A stretch of 50,949 nucleotides of DNA, taken from the NCBI GenBank assembly GCA_001896545.1, contig MPOT01000065.1:1-50949 (forward strand), written 5' to 3'. Each line of letters begins with the position of its first letter. Within the stretch, counting starts at the first letter, position 1. The position numbers were made by a program, and so were the translations under genes. This document shows positions 33,361-41,448 of this stretch, piece after piece. Under the pieces are notes generated by a model. The model had not been told where the DNA came from, searched no databases, and worked only from the letters and a program-made list of their open reading frames with translations. Origin of the DNA: Tepidanaerobacter sp. EBM-38. GTDB taxonomy: Bacteria > Bacillota > Thermosediminibacteria > Thermosediminibacterales > Tepidanaerobacteraceae.

Positions 33361-34029
33361 ATGACATCCGATATTCAGGATACCGGGTATTCCCTTAGAG
33401 CCAGAATATATAATAGTCTAAAAAAAGCAATATTAGACGGAACTTATAAACACGGTGAAAGCCTGATTGAGATGAAGCTGGCAAAAGAATTAGGTGTTAG
33501 CCGCACACCTATAAGGGAAGCACTCAGACAATTGGAACTTGAGGGCTTGGTATCAAGTATTCCAAACAAAGGCGTTATCGTTGAAGGAGTTACCCTTCAA
33601 GATATTGACGATATTTATACTATCCGAAAAACGATAGAGGGTTTGGCCGCCAGATGGGCTGCAGAAAAAATTTCCGATGCTCAACTAAAGGAACTAAAAG
33701 ACACCTTAGACCTTATGGAATTTTATACTAAGAAAGGGAATACAGAAAAGCTTTCGGAATTGGACTCTAAGTTCCATGATATAATATTCCAAGCAAGCAA
33801 TAGCAGGCCACTTGAATCGGTGCTTACTAATTTTCACCAATTTATTCAGCGGGCGCGGCTGGTTTCCGTAAAAGCTGCAGGAAGAGCAGTTCACTCGCTA
33901 GAAGAGCATCGGGATATTTATGATGCCTTAGCAGCTCATGATGCTGATGCCGCCGAGAAAGCAATGACAAACCACGTAGGAAATGCCAGAGTAAATCTCA
34001 TACCATTTTTTGAAAAAGAAGAATTATAG
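33361..34029 (+). CDS. GntR family regulator, FadR/FCD subfamily
   Basis: 222 residues. N-terminal winged helix with LAKELGVSRTPIREALRQLE, the GntR recognition-helix signature, and a C-terminal all-helical FCD effector domain (about 85-215) with metal/ligand His candidates in SKFHDIIF and MTNHVGNAR. Such regulators bind small organic acids. The ATG 33361 follows GGGAGG; the in-frame extension to 33295 lacks a ribosome site. No obvious target operon adjoins: it converges on pdxR with only 6 nt between stops. Confidence 0.9.
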   Translation: MTSDIQDTGYSLRARIYNSLKKAILDGTYKHGESLIEMKLAKELGVSRTPIREALRQLELEGLVSSIPNKGVIVEGVTLQDIDDIYTIRKTIEGLAARWAAEKISDAQLKELKDTLDLMEFYTKKGNTEKLSELDSKFHDIIFQASNSRPLESVLTNFHQFIQRARLVSVKAAGRAVHSLEEHRDIYDALAAHDADAAEKAMTNHVGNARVNLIPFFEKEEL

Positions 34030-34035
34030 TTAGAG

Positions 34036-35529
34036 CTATAATAACGGCCGGTCATTCGGGCCTTGAAAGACCTTATGGGGATTATCGATGAGAGACCGAA
34101 TACTTTCGGCTAGCAGGGCAATCCCCTCTTCGATATCTTTTGCCGAAATCTGTGCAATACTTAATCTAAAACCTTCGGACGGTCTTTGATCTATAAAAAA
34201 TAACTCTCCGGGCATTATGGAAACCCCTTTTTTCAAGGCTTCGTAGTAGAGACTGGTGGAGTATATGCCTTTTGGAAGATTAATCCAGAAAAAATGACCT
34301 CCTTTAGGATAGAAATAATTCACATCGCTAGGCATGTAATTTTCCAATGACTTTGCGGTTTCTTGCCATTTTTTATAAAATATTTTTTGAAGATGGCTCA
34401 CGTGTTCGGCCCAAAGGCTTTTCCTTAAAAACAAATCCAAGATTCTCTGTGAAAGCCCTGAAGTAGATATATCCGAAGAATATTTAGCAAGAGCGATCTT
34501 ATCAAAATGGCGCCTTGGAACCCACAGAAAAGCTATACGTAAGCCTGGCAAGAACAGTTTGGAAAAACTTTTGATGTAAAACACCTTGTCAGAATCGTCG
34601 AGAGCCTTTAGCAGAGTGGGTTTTTCATCGTAATAAAGGTCGCTAATATGATCGTCTTCAATTATATAGAAATCATATTCCTTGGAAAGAGCTATCAGCT
34701 CTTTCTTTTTTTCTATACTGTAAGAATAACCGGTAGGATTTTGGAAAACCGGCATTGTATAAAAAAGCCTCGGAGGATTTGACATTATATTTTTTTTCAA
34801 ATCATCAAGATCAACTCCATCCTCCTGCATGTTAATTTCAACAATGCGGGCATTTCTAGACTTAAAGGCATTGACGGCTCCCGGATAAGTGGGAGCTTCC
34901 ACATAGACCACATCCTTGTAATTTAAAAAAGCCTTTGCAACTATATCAATTCCTTGCTGAGCTCCTGATACTATCTGTATTTCCTCAAGGGGGATATCAA
35001 GGTTATGCTGTGCCTTCATAAAATCACGGATAGATTCCCTAAGCGGCTGATATCCGCTGCTTTCTTGATATTCTAATGCATAACCGCCGTCCCTGTCCAA
35101 GACCTCGTTGATTACCTCTTTAAAATCTTTTACAGGAAAGTATTTTGGCGAGATAGATGCACCGGCAAAATCAAACTTTATAAAACCGTCTTTTTTTACA
35201 TATACCGATTCTGCAGCAGGATCAGGAGAAAGCATATTTTCGATTGGAACATCGAATTCTCCCAAATGCGTTTTTTTACCGATAAAACTCACATAAGTTC
35301 CGCTGCCTATTTTAGATTTTGCATAACCATCTGCCTGCAGCTTTTTGTATGCATTAACTATTGTAACTGTATTAACATCGAAAAAAGAAGCCATGCGGCG
35401 AATAGGCGGAAGTTTTTCTCCATAAGTTATAGCACCGCTTTCGATAAGTTGTACCATGCCGTTGTAAATTTGGATATAAAGCGGAACATCGGAAGTCCTA
35501 TCCAAATGTATCGATACGAATTTATCCAT
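34036..35529 (-). CDS. pdxR: MocR/PdxR-type regulator (GntR wHTH fused to aminotransferase fold)
   Basis: 497 residues. GntR winged helix 1-75 (PLYIQIYNGMVQLIES, LPPIRRMASFFDVNTVTIVN), then a fold-type I aminotransferase domain with the PLP Lys in YIKSFSKLFLPGLR, Asp in IIEDDHISDLYYD and NPTGYSYS. MocR regulators sense PLP and control its synthesis. It diverges from pdxS across a 185-bp region with matching operator half-sites, supporting the PdxR role. ATG 35529 has GGAGGG 5 nt upstream and is preferred to TTG 35541. Confidence 0.9.
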   Translation of the reverse strand: MDKFVSIHLDRTSDVPLYIQIYNGMVQLIESGAITYGEKLPPIRRMASFFDVNTVTIVNAYKKLQADGYAKSKIGSGTYVSFIGKKTHLGEFDVPIENMLSPDPAAESVYVKKDGFIKFDFAGASISPKYFPVKDFKEVINEVLDRDGGYALEYQESSGYQPLRESIRDFMKAQHNLDIPLEEIQIVSGAQQGIDIVAKAFLNYKDVVYVEAPTYPGAVNAFKSRNARIVEINMQEDGVDLDDLKKNIMSNPPRLFYTMPVFQNPTGYSYSIEKKKELIALSKEYDFYIIEDDHISDLYYDEKPTLLKALDDSDKVFYIKSFSKLFLPGLRIAFLWVPRRHFDKIALAKYSSDISTSGLSQRILDLFLRKSLWAEHVSHLQKIFYKKWQETAKSLENYMPSDVNYFYPKGGHFFWINLPKGIYSTSLYYEALKKGVSIMPGELFFIDQRPSEGFRLSIAQISAKDIEEGIALLAESIRSLIDNPHKVFQGPNDRPLL

Positions 35530-35549
35530 AATGCCCTCCAAAGCCTAAA

Positions 35550-35583
35550 TTTTACAAAGTGTATTGACAAACACTTTGTAAAA
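35550..35583. promoter_or_regulatory. PdxR operator 1 over the pdxS -35 box
   Basis: A perfect inverted repeat: TTTTACAAAGTGT (35550-35562) and ACACTTTGTAAAA (35571-35583) around an 8-nt centre that contains TTGACA. The half-site TACAAARTG recurs in operator 2. Confidence 0.75.
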
Positions 35584-35592
35584 TGGCATAAT
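35564..35592 (+). promoter_or_regulatory. pdxS promoter
   Basis: TTGACA (35564-35569), 17 nt, CATAAT (35587-35592). The -35 box lies in the centre of operator 1, and operator 2 lies downstream of the expected start (about 35599). Confidence 0.75.
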
Positions 35593-35599
35593 ATTGTAT

Positions 35600-35660
35600 G
35601 TACAAAATGATTAAAGTGTACCATGAACTGTAAAAACTCAACTCACTAAACATTTTGTAC
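35600..35660. promoter_or_regulatory. PdxR operator 2 (wide inverted repeat)
   Basis: GTACAAAATG (35600-35609) and CATTTTGTAC (35651-35660) are perfect inverted arms 41 nt apart, using the same TACAAARTG half-site as operator 1. A weaker partial half-site, AAAGTGTACC, lies between them. Confidence 0.6.
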
Positions 35661-35714
35661 CGATACATTGATTATACCACATTATTTAAGCAGTGAAAAC
35701 AAGGAGGTTAAAAC

Positions 35715-36569
35715 ATGTCAAGTCAAATCAATGCTAAATTAATGGGTGGCGTCATAATGGATGTCACTACTCCGGAACAAGCCGAGATCGCCGAACAGGC
35801 CGGAGCTGTAGCGGTCATGGCTTTAGAGCGCGTACCTGCGGATATCAGAAAACAGGGCGGAGTTGCTCGCATGTCAGACCCAAAAATTATTAAGGAAATT
35901 AAAGCAGCGGTATCAATACCCGTTATGGCCAAATGCCGAATTGGGCATTTCGTAGAAGCCCAGATTTTAGAGGCATTAGGAATTGACTACATAGATGAAA
36001 GCGAAGTTTTAACTCCCGCGGACGAAGCCTTTCATATTGATAAAACTAAATTCAAAACACCTTTTGTATGTGGGGCCAGAAATCTCGGTGAAGCCCTCCG
36101 CCGTATAGGTGAAGGGGCTGCCATGATTCGGACCAAAGGTGAAGCGGGTACCGGCAACGTAGTTGAAGCAGTAAAACACATACGAACCGTTATGGGGCAA
36201 ATCCGCAAACTTGCCAGCACGCCTGAAGAAGAGCTCATGAGTGCTGCCAAGGAGATGGGTGCTCCCTTTGACCTAGTTAAGTATGTAGCCAAGGAAGGCA
36301 AACTTCCTGTTGTAAACTTTGCCGCCGGCGGCGTTGCAACTCCTGCTGATGCAGCTCTGTTAATGCAGCTTGGGTGTGACGGAGTATTTGTAGGTTCCGG
36401 TATCTTCAAATCTGCCAACCCGGAGAAAATGGCAAAGGCTATAGTGGATGCTGTTGCAAACTATAACAATCCTGATGTTTTAGCCCAAATATCCGAAAAC
36501 TTGGGTGAGGCCATGCAAAGCATTGAAATAGATAAATTAGAAGACCACTATGCCGAGCGTGGGTGGTAA
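35715..36569 (+). CDS. pdxS: Pyridoxal 5'-phosphate synthase subunit PdxS
   Basis: Lyase subunit making PLP from ribose 5-phosphate, glyceraldehyde 3-phosphate and ammonia. Seen: [20 protein letters not shown], catalytic Lys in [10 protein letters not shown] and in [14 protein letters not shown], and the phosphate-binding [15 protein letters not shown]. At 284 residues it is about ten short of the family norm, the shortfall being at the N-terminus ([15 protein letters not shown]). AAGGAGG precedes ATG 35715. The glutaminase gene pdxT, almost always next to pdxS, is missing; a strong terminator follows instead. Regulated by the divergent PdxR-like gene. Confidence 0.95.
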   Translation: MSSQINAKLMGGVIMDVTTPEQAEIAEQAGAVAVMALERVPADIRKQGGVARMSDPKIIKEIKAAVSIPVMAKCRIGHFVEAQILEALGIDYIDESEVLTPADEAFHIDKTKFKTPFVCGARNLGEALRRIGEGAAMIRTKGEAGTGNVVEAVKHIRTVMGQIRKLASTPEEELMSAAKEMGAPFDLVKYVAKEGKLPVVNFAAGGVATPADAALLMQLGCDGVFVGSGIFKSANPEKMAKAIVDAVANYNNPDVLAQISENLGEAMQSIEIDKLEDHYAERGW

Positions 36570-36621
36570 TTAATCGGCAATATGTTGCTGACATTTATAA
36601 GTTTTATCTATATACCAAAAT

Positions 36622-36673
36622 AAAAACAGTCCCTAAATAAAAGTTTTGACGCTTTTATTTAGGGACTGTTTTT
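36622..36673 (+). terminator. Strong terminator after pdxS
   Basis: A perfect 22-bp stem (36622-36643 with 36652-36673; core ACAGTCCCTAAAT) with an 8-nt loop and flanking A and T runs. Confidence 0.9.
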
Positions 36674-36864
36674 TAAAGTTCCAACTTATTAAAAGCTGGT
36701 ATTCATTAGCGCATTAATCTGTTTAGTTATTTTAGTTGTAAATCGGTCGAGAAGTTGGTAATATTATATATATTATCGACAAAACTTAAGACTTCTTTAA
36801 TAATTGTCGATGCAGAATTCGGTAAAATGCTTTTAAATACTGGCTTTAGCAGGAGTGATTCTGA

Positions 36865-37329
36865 ATGGATGCAAAACATGTAAACCCTTTTTTGATGGCG
36901 TTTCAAAATGTGATGCCGCAAATAGGATTTCAAAGTATTAAAAGGGGCAAATTAAGCGTTAAAGGGGAACAATTGCAGACGGACGGTATACTTATAATAA
37001 TAGGTCTTGTCGGGGATTTAAAGGGAAATGTAGTATACTTTATAAATATGGATGATGCAAAAAAAATTTCTTCAAAAATGATGATGGGTATGCCGGTCGA
37101 TGAATTTAATGAAATGGCTCAAAGTGCTTTATCTGAGCTTGCCAATATGCTTACCGCAAATGCAAGTACAGAGTTTTCTAAGGAAAACATAAGAATCGGT
37201 ATTTCAAGTCCTACACTTATGTATGGAGAAAACATTACAACAAAATTAAGTACTGAAAAGGTTTTGTGTGTGGAAATTATTGTTGATGATGATATAATTA
37301 TTGAATTAAATATATCAATTGAAAGCTAA
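36865..37329 (+). CDS. CheX-like chemotaxis phosphatase
   Basis: 154 residues of the CheC/CheX fold. The active-site pair of CheY-P phosphatases, E91-x-x-N94, is present in ALSELANMLTANAS; CheX proteins have one such helix, as here. Dephosphorylates CheY-P or another receiver domain. GAGTGATT with AGGAG precedes ATG 36865. Downstream lies a relic of a pilin gene, so the gene may belong to a former surface-motility cluster. The receiver partner is not in the window, apart from the HD-GYP regulator. Confidence 0.85.
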   Translation: MDAKHVNPFLMAFQNVMPQIGFQSIKRGKLSVKGEQLQTDGILIIIGLVGDLKGNVVYFINMDDAKKISSKMMMGMPVDEFNEMAQSALSELANMLTANASTEFSKENIRIGISSPTLMYGENITTKLSTEKVLCVEIIVDDDIIIELNISIES

Positions 37330-37333
37330 ATCT

Positions 37334-37571
37334 TGTTTCATAAATTGAATTCATAATTGTTACTGTAGTCCTTGATATTTTAGCAACACTGATAATTCTA
37401 AAAATTATAATATATGTAAAGGGCAATGCTGAAATAGCAGCTAAGGATGAAAATAAGAAAATGATTAGAAACGTAATGGAAAGATACTATGCAAATAATA
37501 TGGAATATCCGAACTCAGATTCAGGAAATAAGCTGTCGAAAGAAGTGCTGAAAGATTATCTGAATTTGTAA
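37334..37571 (+). pseudogene. Dead copy of the type IV pilin gene
   Basis: A conceptual translation aligns with the intact pilin encoded at 40768-41148: IEFIIVTVVLDILATLI against the IELIVVIAVLGVLATLV core, then MERYYANNMEYPNSDSGNKL against LERYYAENMEYPTDDTDNKL, and KDYLNL against KDYLDL. It lacks a start, has an early frame break at the processing site and stops at 37569-37571 before the C-terminal part. It lies immediately before a fragment of ilvN. Confidence 0.85.
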
Positions 37572-37620
37572 GAAGTCCATGTCCAAATTAAGAAATATAT
37601 ACAACTGCCTTCATTTGAGT

Positions 37621-37668
37621 AGCTTTCTCAGATAAAAAGCCAGTTAGAAAAACTGGTGGATGATAAAT
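37621..37668 (+). pseudogene. Fragment of ilvN
   Basis: The first 42 nt match the coding sequence of the intact ilvN at 42515-42556 at about 39 positions (shared AGCTTTCTCAGATAAAAAGC, then GAAAAACTGGT). The sense is the same as in ilvN. It ends at the stop codon of pfkA. With the pilin relic beside it, this records a duplicated pilin-to-ilvN segment that lost its middle. Confidence 0.85.
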
Positions 37669-38747
37669 TAATCACCGAAGCTGATTCCCAAACTTTTGGC
37701 TGCTTTTATCAAAGAGTGCTCTGCGGGGATTACTCTGCAACCTGAGGGAATTTCCTCAAAAGTCAATGAAGTAATTTCACCATTTTTAAGGGATACCATT
37801 TTGCCGAATTCCCCGGCAAGCGCAAGCCTTGCGGCGGCCTCGCCGTAGCGTGTGGCCAAAATTCGGTCAAAGGGCGACGGAGAACCGCCTCTTTGTAAGT
37901 GTCCCAATACTGTTGCACGACTTTCAAAACCGGTGGTATTCTCTACCATACGGGCAACCAGATGACCTATACCCCCTAGGCGAATAGGGTCACCACTACC
38001 TTTTATAGTGTCCCTTACCACCTGTTCGCCTTTGGGGGTTTTTGCACCTTCGGCAACTACTATGATACTAAAAGGCTTACCTTCTGCCTTCCTAGAAATT
38101 ATCTTTTTTGCCACATTTTCAATTGACCATGAGATTTCTGGTATCAGAATCACATCTGCACCGCCCGCCACACCGCTATAAAGCGCTATCCAACCGGCGT
38201 ACCTTCCCATGAGCTCCAAAACCATCACCCTATGGTGAGATTCGGCCGTGGTATGGAGCTTGTCTAAGGCATCGGTGGCTGTTGTTACAGCAGTGTCAAA
38301 ACCGAAGGTCTGATCTGTGCCCTGCATGTCGTTGTCGATGGTCTTTGGAACACCTATTATGCGGGCGCCTTTTTCCGCGAGTTCCCGAGCAATGGCAAGA
38401 CTTCCGTCCCCGCCGATGACTATGAGACAGTCGATTTGGAAAGTTTCAAGGTTTTCCACGGCTTTATCAGACATATCCCTATAAACAGTTTTATTACCCT
38501 CTTTAACAGGAAAATTGAAAGGGTTGTCCCGATTGTTAGTGCCCAGAATTGTACCACCACGGGGCAATAGTCCTGAGATGTGCTGTTTTTCCAATCGCAA
38601 ATAATCTCCTCGAATGAGGCCGCTATACCCGTTTCTAAAACCATAAAGCTCTGCGTCTTCCGCCGCTGCCACTTTGGCAACCGCTCGAATCACCGCATTC
38701 AATCCGGGAGCGTCCCCGCCACCGGTGAGAATTCCCAATCTTTTCAT
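37668..38747 (-). CDS. pfkA: 6-phosphofructokinase
   Basis: 359 residues. Seen: LTGGGDAPGLNAVIRA at the N-terminus, GGDGS (112-116), PKTIDNDM (134-141), MGRYAGWIAL, PEISW and GHLQRGGSPSPFDR. Gly in GGDG points to ATP as phosphoryl donor (pyrophosphate enzymes have Asp there), while Lys in PKTIDND is shared with group III and PPi-type enzymes, so this is a long-form group III PFK. Commits fructose 6-phosphate to glycolysis. Monocistronic, with no pyk next to it, unlike many Firmicutes. Confidence 0.93.
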   Translation of the reverse strand: MKRLGILTGGGDAPGLNAVIRAVAKVAAAEDAELYGFRNGYSGLIRGDYLRLEKQHISGLLPRGGTILGTNNRDNPFNFPVKEGNKTVYRDMSDKAVENLETFQIDCLIVIGGDGSLAIARELAEKGARIIGVPKTIDNDMQGTDQTFGFDTAVTTATDALDKLHTTAESHHRVMVLELMGRYAGWIALYSGVAGGADVILIPEISWSIENVAKKIISRKAEGKPFSIIVVAEGAKTPKGEQVVRDTIKGSGDPIRLGGIGHLVARMVENTTGFESRATVLGHLQRGGSPSPFDRILATRYGEAAARLALAGEFGKMVSLKNGEITSLTFEEIPSGCRVIPAEHSLIKAAKSLGISFGD

Positions 38748-39001
38748 GCTTTATAACCTCCCCGGTATTAATTCGAAGATGTATAAGATGATATCAAAGT
38801 AATTATAGTAATTGTGGAAGTACATTCCATTTTATAACTTTAATGTAATTAGTCAACAGATTTACAAAAGGTTTTTAATTAAATAAATTATATATCATAT
38901 TTTTGTTTTTGTGCCATAGAGTGTTGAAAAATAGATGATATTGATATATATTACAGTTAAAACATAGATTATCAATTTTTGCATATTAAAAAAATATATG
39001 G
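38748..39001. other. AT-rich gap upstream of the pilB relic
   Basis: No gene seen. The N-terminal coding part expected of pilB is absent from this stretch, so that end has been lost or eroded beyond recognition. Confidence 0.5.
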
Positions 39002-39588
39002 ATACAATCTGTTGACGACATCAAACTTATTTCTGGGCTTAATGTCAAGCCGGTACTAGCCGATGAAGACGATATACTCACAGTGATCAACCAATATTAT
39101 ACCATGAAGGAATCCATAGAACAGGTTATTGACGAGCTGGCCGGTGCAGATATGGGTAAGGACACTACTACAGAAAATGAACTTGAGGCTTCGGAACGAG
39201 CACCTGTAGTTAAGCTTGTAAACTCCATCATTCAGCAGGGAATACGGGATGGGGCAAGTGACATACATATAGAACCATGGGAAGATGTTGTAAAGATTCG
39301 TTATAGAATAGACGGCATATTGCATGAGATCATGAAGTATCCCAAGCATCTGCACAATGCCGTAACAGCTCGAATAAAGATAATCTCCGATATGGATATT
39401 ACAATAAAGCGTCTACCCCAGGACGGAAGAAAAAATTTTGAGTTTGACGGAATAAATGTAGATTTGAGAATTTCTACACTTCCTATAAGAACGGCATGAA
39501 AACCTTAAAGGAAAGCGGAGTGGATTTAGTCTTAAAGGGTACAACCACTACTGACGAAATTTTGAAGGCTTCGACAGTAGAAAATTAA
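39002..39588 (+). pseudogene. Gutted pilB/gspE assembly ATPase gene
   Basis: Codes for the end of the N-terminal domain (VDDIKLISGLNVKPVLA, INQYY), the linker and the N2 domain (RDGASDIHIEPWEDVVKIRY, RIDGILHEI, RLPQDGRK), stopping at STLPIRTA. The next residues in another frame are MKTLKESGVDLVLKGTTTTD, which is the typical C-terminus of PilB. The whole nucleotide-binding core (Walker A, Asp box, Walker B, Zn-binding Cys) is missing, removed by an internal deletion that joins the ends out of frame. No start codon is apparent. The neighbour pilT is intact. Confidence 0.88.
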
Positions 39589-39602
39589 GGGGAATTGAAT
39601 TT

Positions 39603-40661
39603 ATGCTAACTATTAATAATTTATTGGAAATGGCTACCAAAAGCAACGCATCAGACCTCCATCTGACCGCTGGCGTGCCTCCGGTCATGCGCATATACGG
39701 GAAGTTAGTTTTTTCCGAAATGGACATATTGACCCCCAAATCCACTCAGGCTCTGGCCGACGAGATTTTAAACGAGAAACAAAAAGCGGTGTTAGAACAA
39801 GAAGGGCAGATAGACTTGTCGTTGTCCCTGGCTCAAACTGGGAGATTTAGGGTAAACGTCTTTAAACAGCGAGGCTCCATAGGTCTTGCCATAAGACTCA
39901 TACCTTACGAGATTCCGTCCCTTGCAAAGCTGCACTTACCGCCAATTATACGAACTTTGGCCGAAAAAGAGAGTGGTTTCATCTTGGTAACGGGACCGGC
40001 TGGAAGCGGCAAATCTACTACATTGGCAGCAATGATAGATATTATCAATACTGAGCGAAGCTGTCATATAATAACACTAGAAGATCCCATAGAGTTTTTA
40101 CATAAACATAAAAAAAGCATCGTAAATCAACGGGAAATAGAAACTGACTCACAAAGCTTTTCAGCGGCATTGAGGGCAGCCTTAAGGCAGGACCCTGATG
40201 TGATTCTTGTTGGAGAAATGCGAGATTTGGAAACAATTTCAACAGCTATTACAGCTGCGGAAACCGGTCATCTGGTGCTTTCTACATTACACACCAATGG
40301 TGCGCCCCAGACCGTGGACAGGATTATCGATGTATTCCCGCCTCATCAGCAGCAGCAAGTGAGAATCCAACTGGCCAATACATTGCTCGGGGTTATTTCA
40401 CAAAGGCTTGTAACTCGGATGGACAGGCAGGGTTTGGTTCCTGCGGTGGAGGTCATGATATCCACACCGGCCATAAAAAACCTGATAAGGGAAGGGAAAA
40501 CCCATCAAATATATTCATCCATACAGACAGGGAGCAAATACGGAATGCAAACTATGGAAAGCTCTGTCCGTGAGCTGTATGACAGAGGCTTAATCAGTCC
40601 TGAGCAAGATATAAACAGCGTGTACAGATGGGGTTTTAAGCCACTTGATACCCAACAATAA
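39603..40661 (+). CDS. pilT: Type IV pilus retraction ATPase PilT
   Basis: 352 residues, full length. PAS-like N-terminal domain, Walker A GPAGSGKS (131-138), Asp box ITLEDPIEF, Walker B DVILVGEMRDLET (199-211), His box GHLVLSTLHT (222-231) and the C-terminal AIKNLIREGKTHQ, matching the AIRNLIRE signature of true PilT. Powers pilus retraction at the inner face of the membrane. Preceded by a broken pilB; pilC, normally between pilT and pilin, is missing. AAGGGG lies before ATG 39603. May be a leftover, or may serve pili assembled by a second system. Confidence 0.94.
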   Translation: MLTINNLLEMATKSNASDLHLTAGVPPVMRIYGKLVFSEMDILTPKSTQALADEILNEKQKAVLEQEGQIDLSLSLAQTGRFRVNVFKQRGSIGLAIRLIPYEIPSLAKLHLPPIIRTLAEKESGFILVTGPAGSGKSTTLAAMIDIINTERSCHIITLEDPIEFLHKHKKSIVNQREIETDSQSFSAALRAALRQDPDVILVGEMRDLETISTAITAAETGHLVLSTLHTNGAPQTVDRIIDVFPPHQQQQVRIQLANTLLGVISQRLVTRMDRQGLVPAVEVMISTPAIKNLIREGKTHQIYSSIQTGSKYGMQTMESSVRELYDRGLISPEQDINSVYRWGFKPLDTQQ

Positions 40662-40767
40662 TGATTTATGCAATATCTGCCGCTTATTCATTGGCTTTAA
40701 AATAGCATAAGCATCAGGGACTTCTTCTTGCCTATTTTCGTAGAAATGGCGGCTATAAAGGAATGGG

Positions 40768-41148
40768 GTGAAAGATTTGATTATAAAAATTGGAAGAGCT
40801 TCCCATAAGAGAGTAAAGGGAGAAAAAGGTTTTACGCTAATTGAGCTGATTGTTGTTATCGCAGTGCTGGGGGTTTTGGCGACGCTGGTGGTACCGAAGG
40901 TTGCCCATATAAAAGATGATGCAGAAGATACCATAAACGATGCCAATAAAAAAATTATTATAAATGCATTGGAAAGATACTATGCTGAAAATATGGAATA
41001 TCCGACTGACGATACTGATAATAAACTACCAAAAGACAAACTAAAAGATTATTTAGATCTAAATGATGATGAAATAGCAAAGTGGAAATATGAAAGAACA
41101 GGGAAGGATAGTTATAATTTAACCTCTACCGCAGAACCTAGTTCATAG
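40768..41148 (+). CDS. Type IV pilin-like protein
   Basis: About 126 residues. Class III leader: a basic leader ending KGEKG, then FTLIELIVVIAVLGVLATLV, the N-terminal pilin helix with Glu at +5; cleavage is expected after the Gly. The globular part is short and acidic (ERYYAENMEYPTDDTDNKL), as in clostridial minor or major pilins. The start is uncertain: GTG 40768 with AAGGA before it, or TTG 40777 with GGGGTG. Processed by the peptidase encoded next. A dead copy of this gene lies at 37334. Confidence 0.88.
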   Translation: MKDLIIKIGRASHKRVKGEKGFTLIELIVVIAVLGVLATLVVPKVAHIKDDAEDTINDANKKIIINALERYYAENMEYPTDDTDNKLPKDKLKDYLDLNDDEIAKWKYERTGKDSYNLTSTAEPSS

Positions 41149-41448
41149 TAGTAATAGTAATAGTATTCCCATCGTAGTTAAAATCCTACTACGATCCTGC
41201 TTTCTTCAATAACCCCTCGAATAAGCATAATTGATTCTATTGTGGGATCTTCTTTTGACAATTATATGTTTAACACATATTGCTTTCTGTTTGCTTTCTG
41301 TATCTGTATAGCAACTACTCTAAGGCAAAGGGCCGGTAGACCTTTAGTTGGTATGGTCGTCATGCGGGCGGTCATTAACCGCACCTACAAAGGGCAAACG
41401 TCGAGATTAGAACCATATCAGATTTTCCCCACGGAAGGGGCTGACCTA
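41149..41448. other. Gap between pilin and prepilin peptidase
   Basis: 300 bp. It contains a weak hairpin (ATCGTAGT 41171-41178 with ACTACGAT 41188-41195), a short GCTTTCTGT direct repeat and palindromic repeat copy 6. In-frame sequence extends into it from the peptidase gene but is not conserved protein. Confidence 0.55.
41364..41388 (-). repeat. Palindromic repeat copy 6 (GTAGGGG family, degenerate)
   Basis: Minus-strand reading GTAGGTGCGGTTAATGACCG then CCCGC; arms CGGTCA and TGACCG-type with mismatches. Inserted between pilin and prepilin peptidase. Confidence 0.65.

Noticed and set aside
41242..41448. N-terminal extension of prepilin peptidase
   Set aside because: This in-frame stretch covers a dispersed palindromic repeat and no conserved residues; a TTG with a good ribosome site gives the normal family start.
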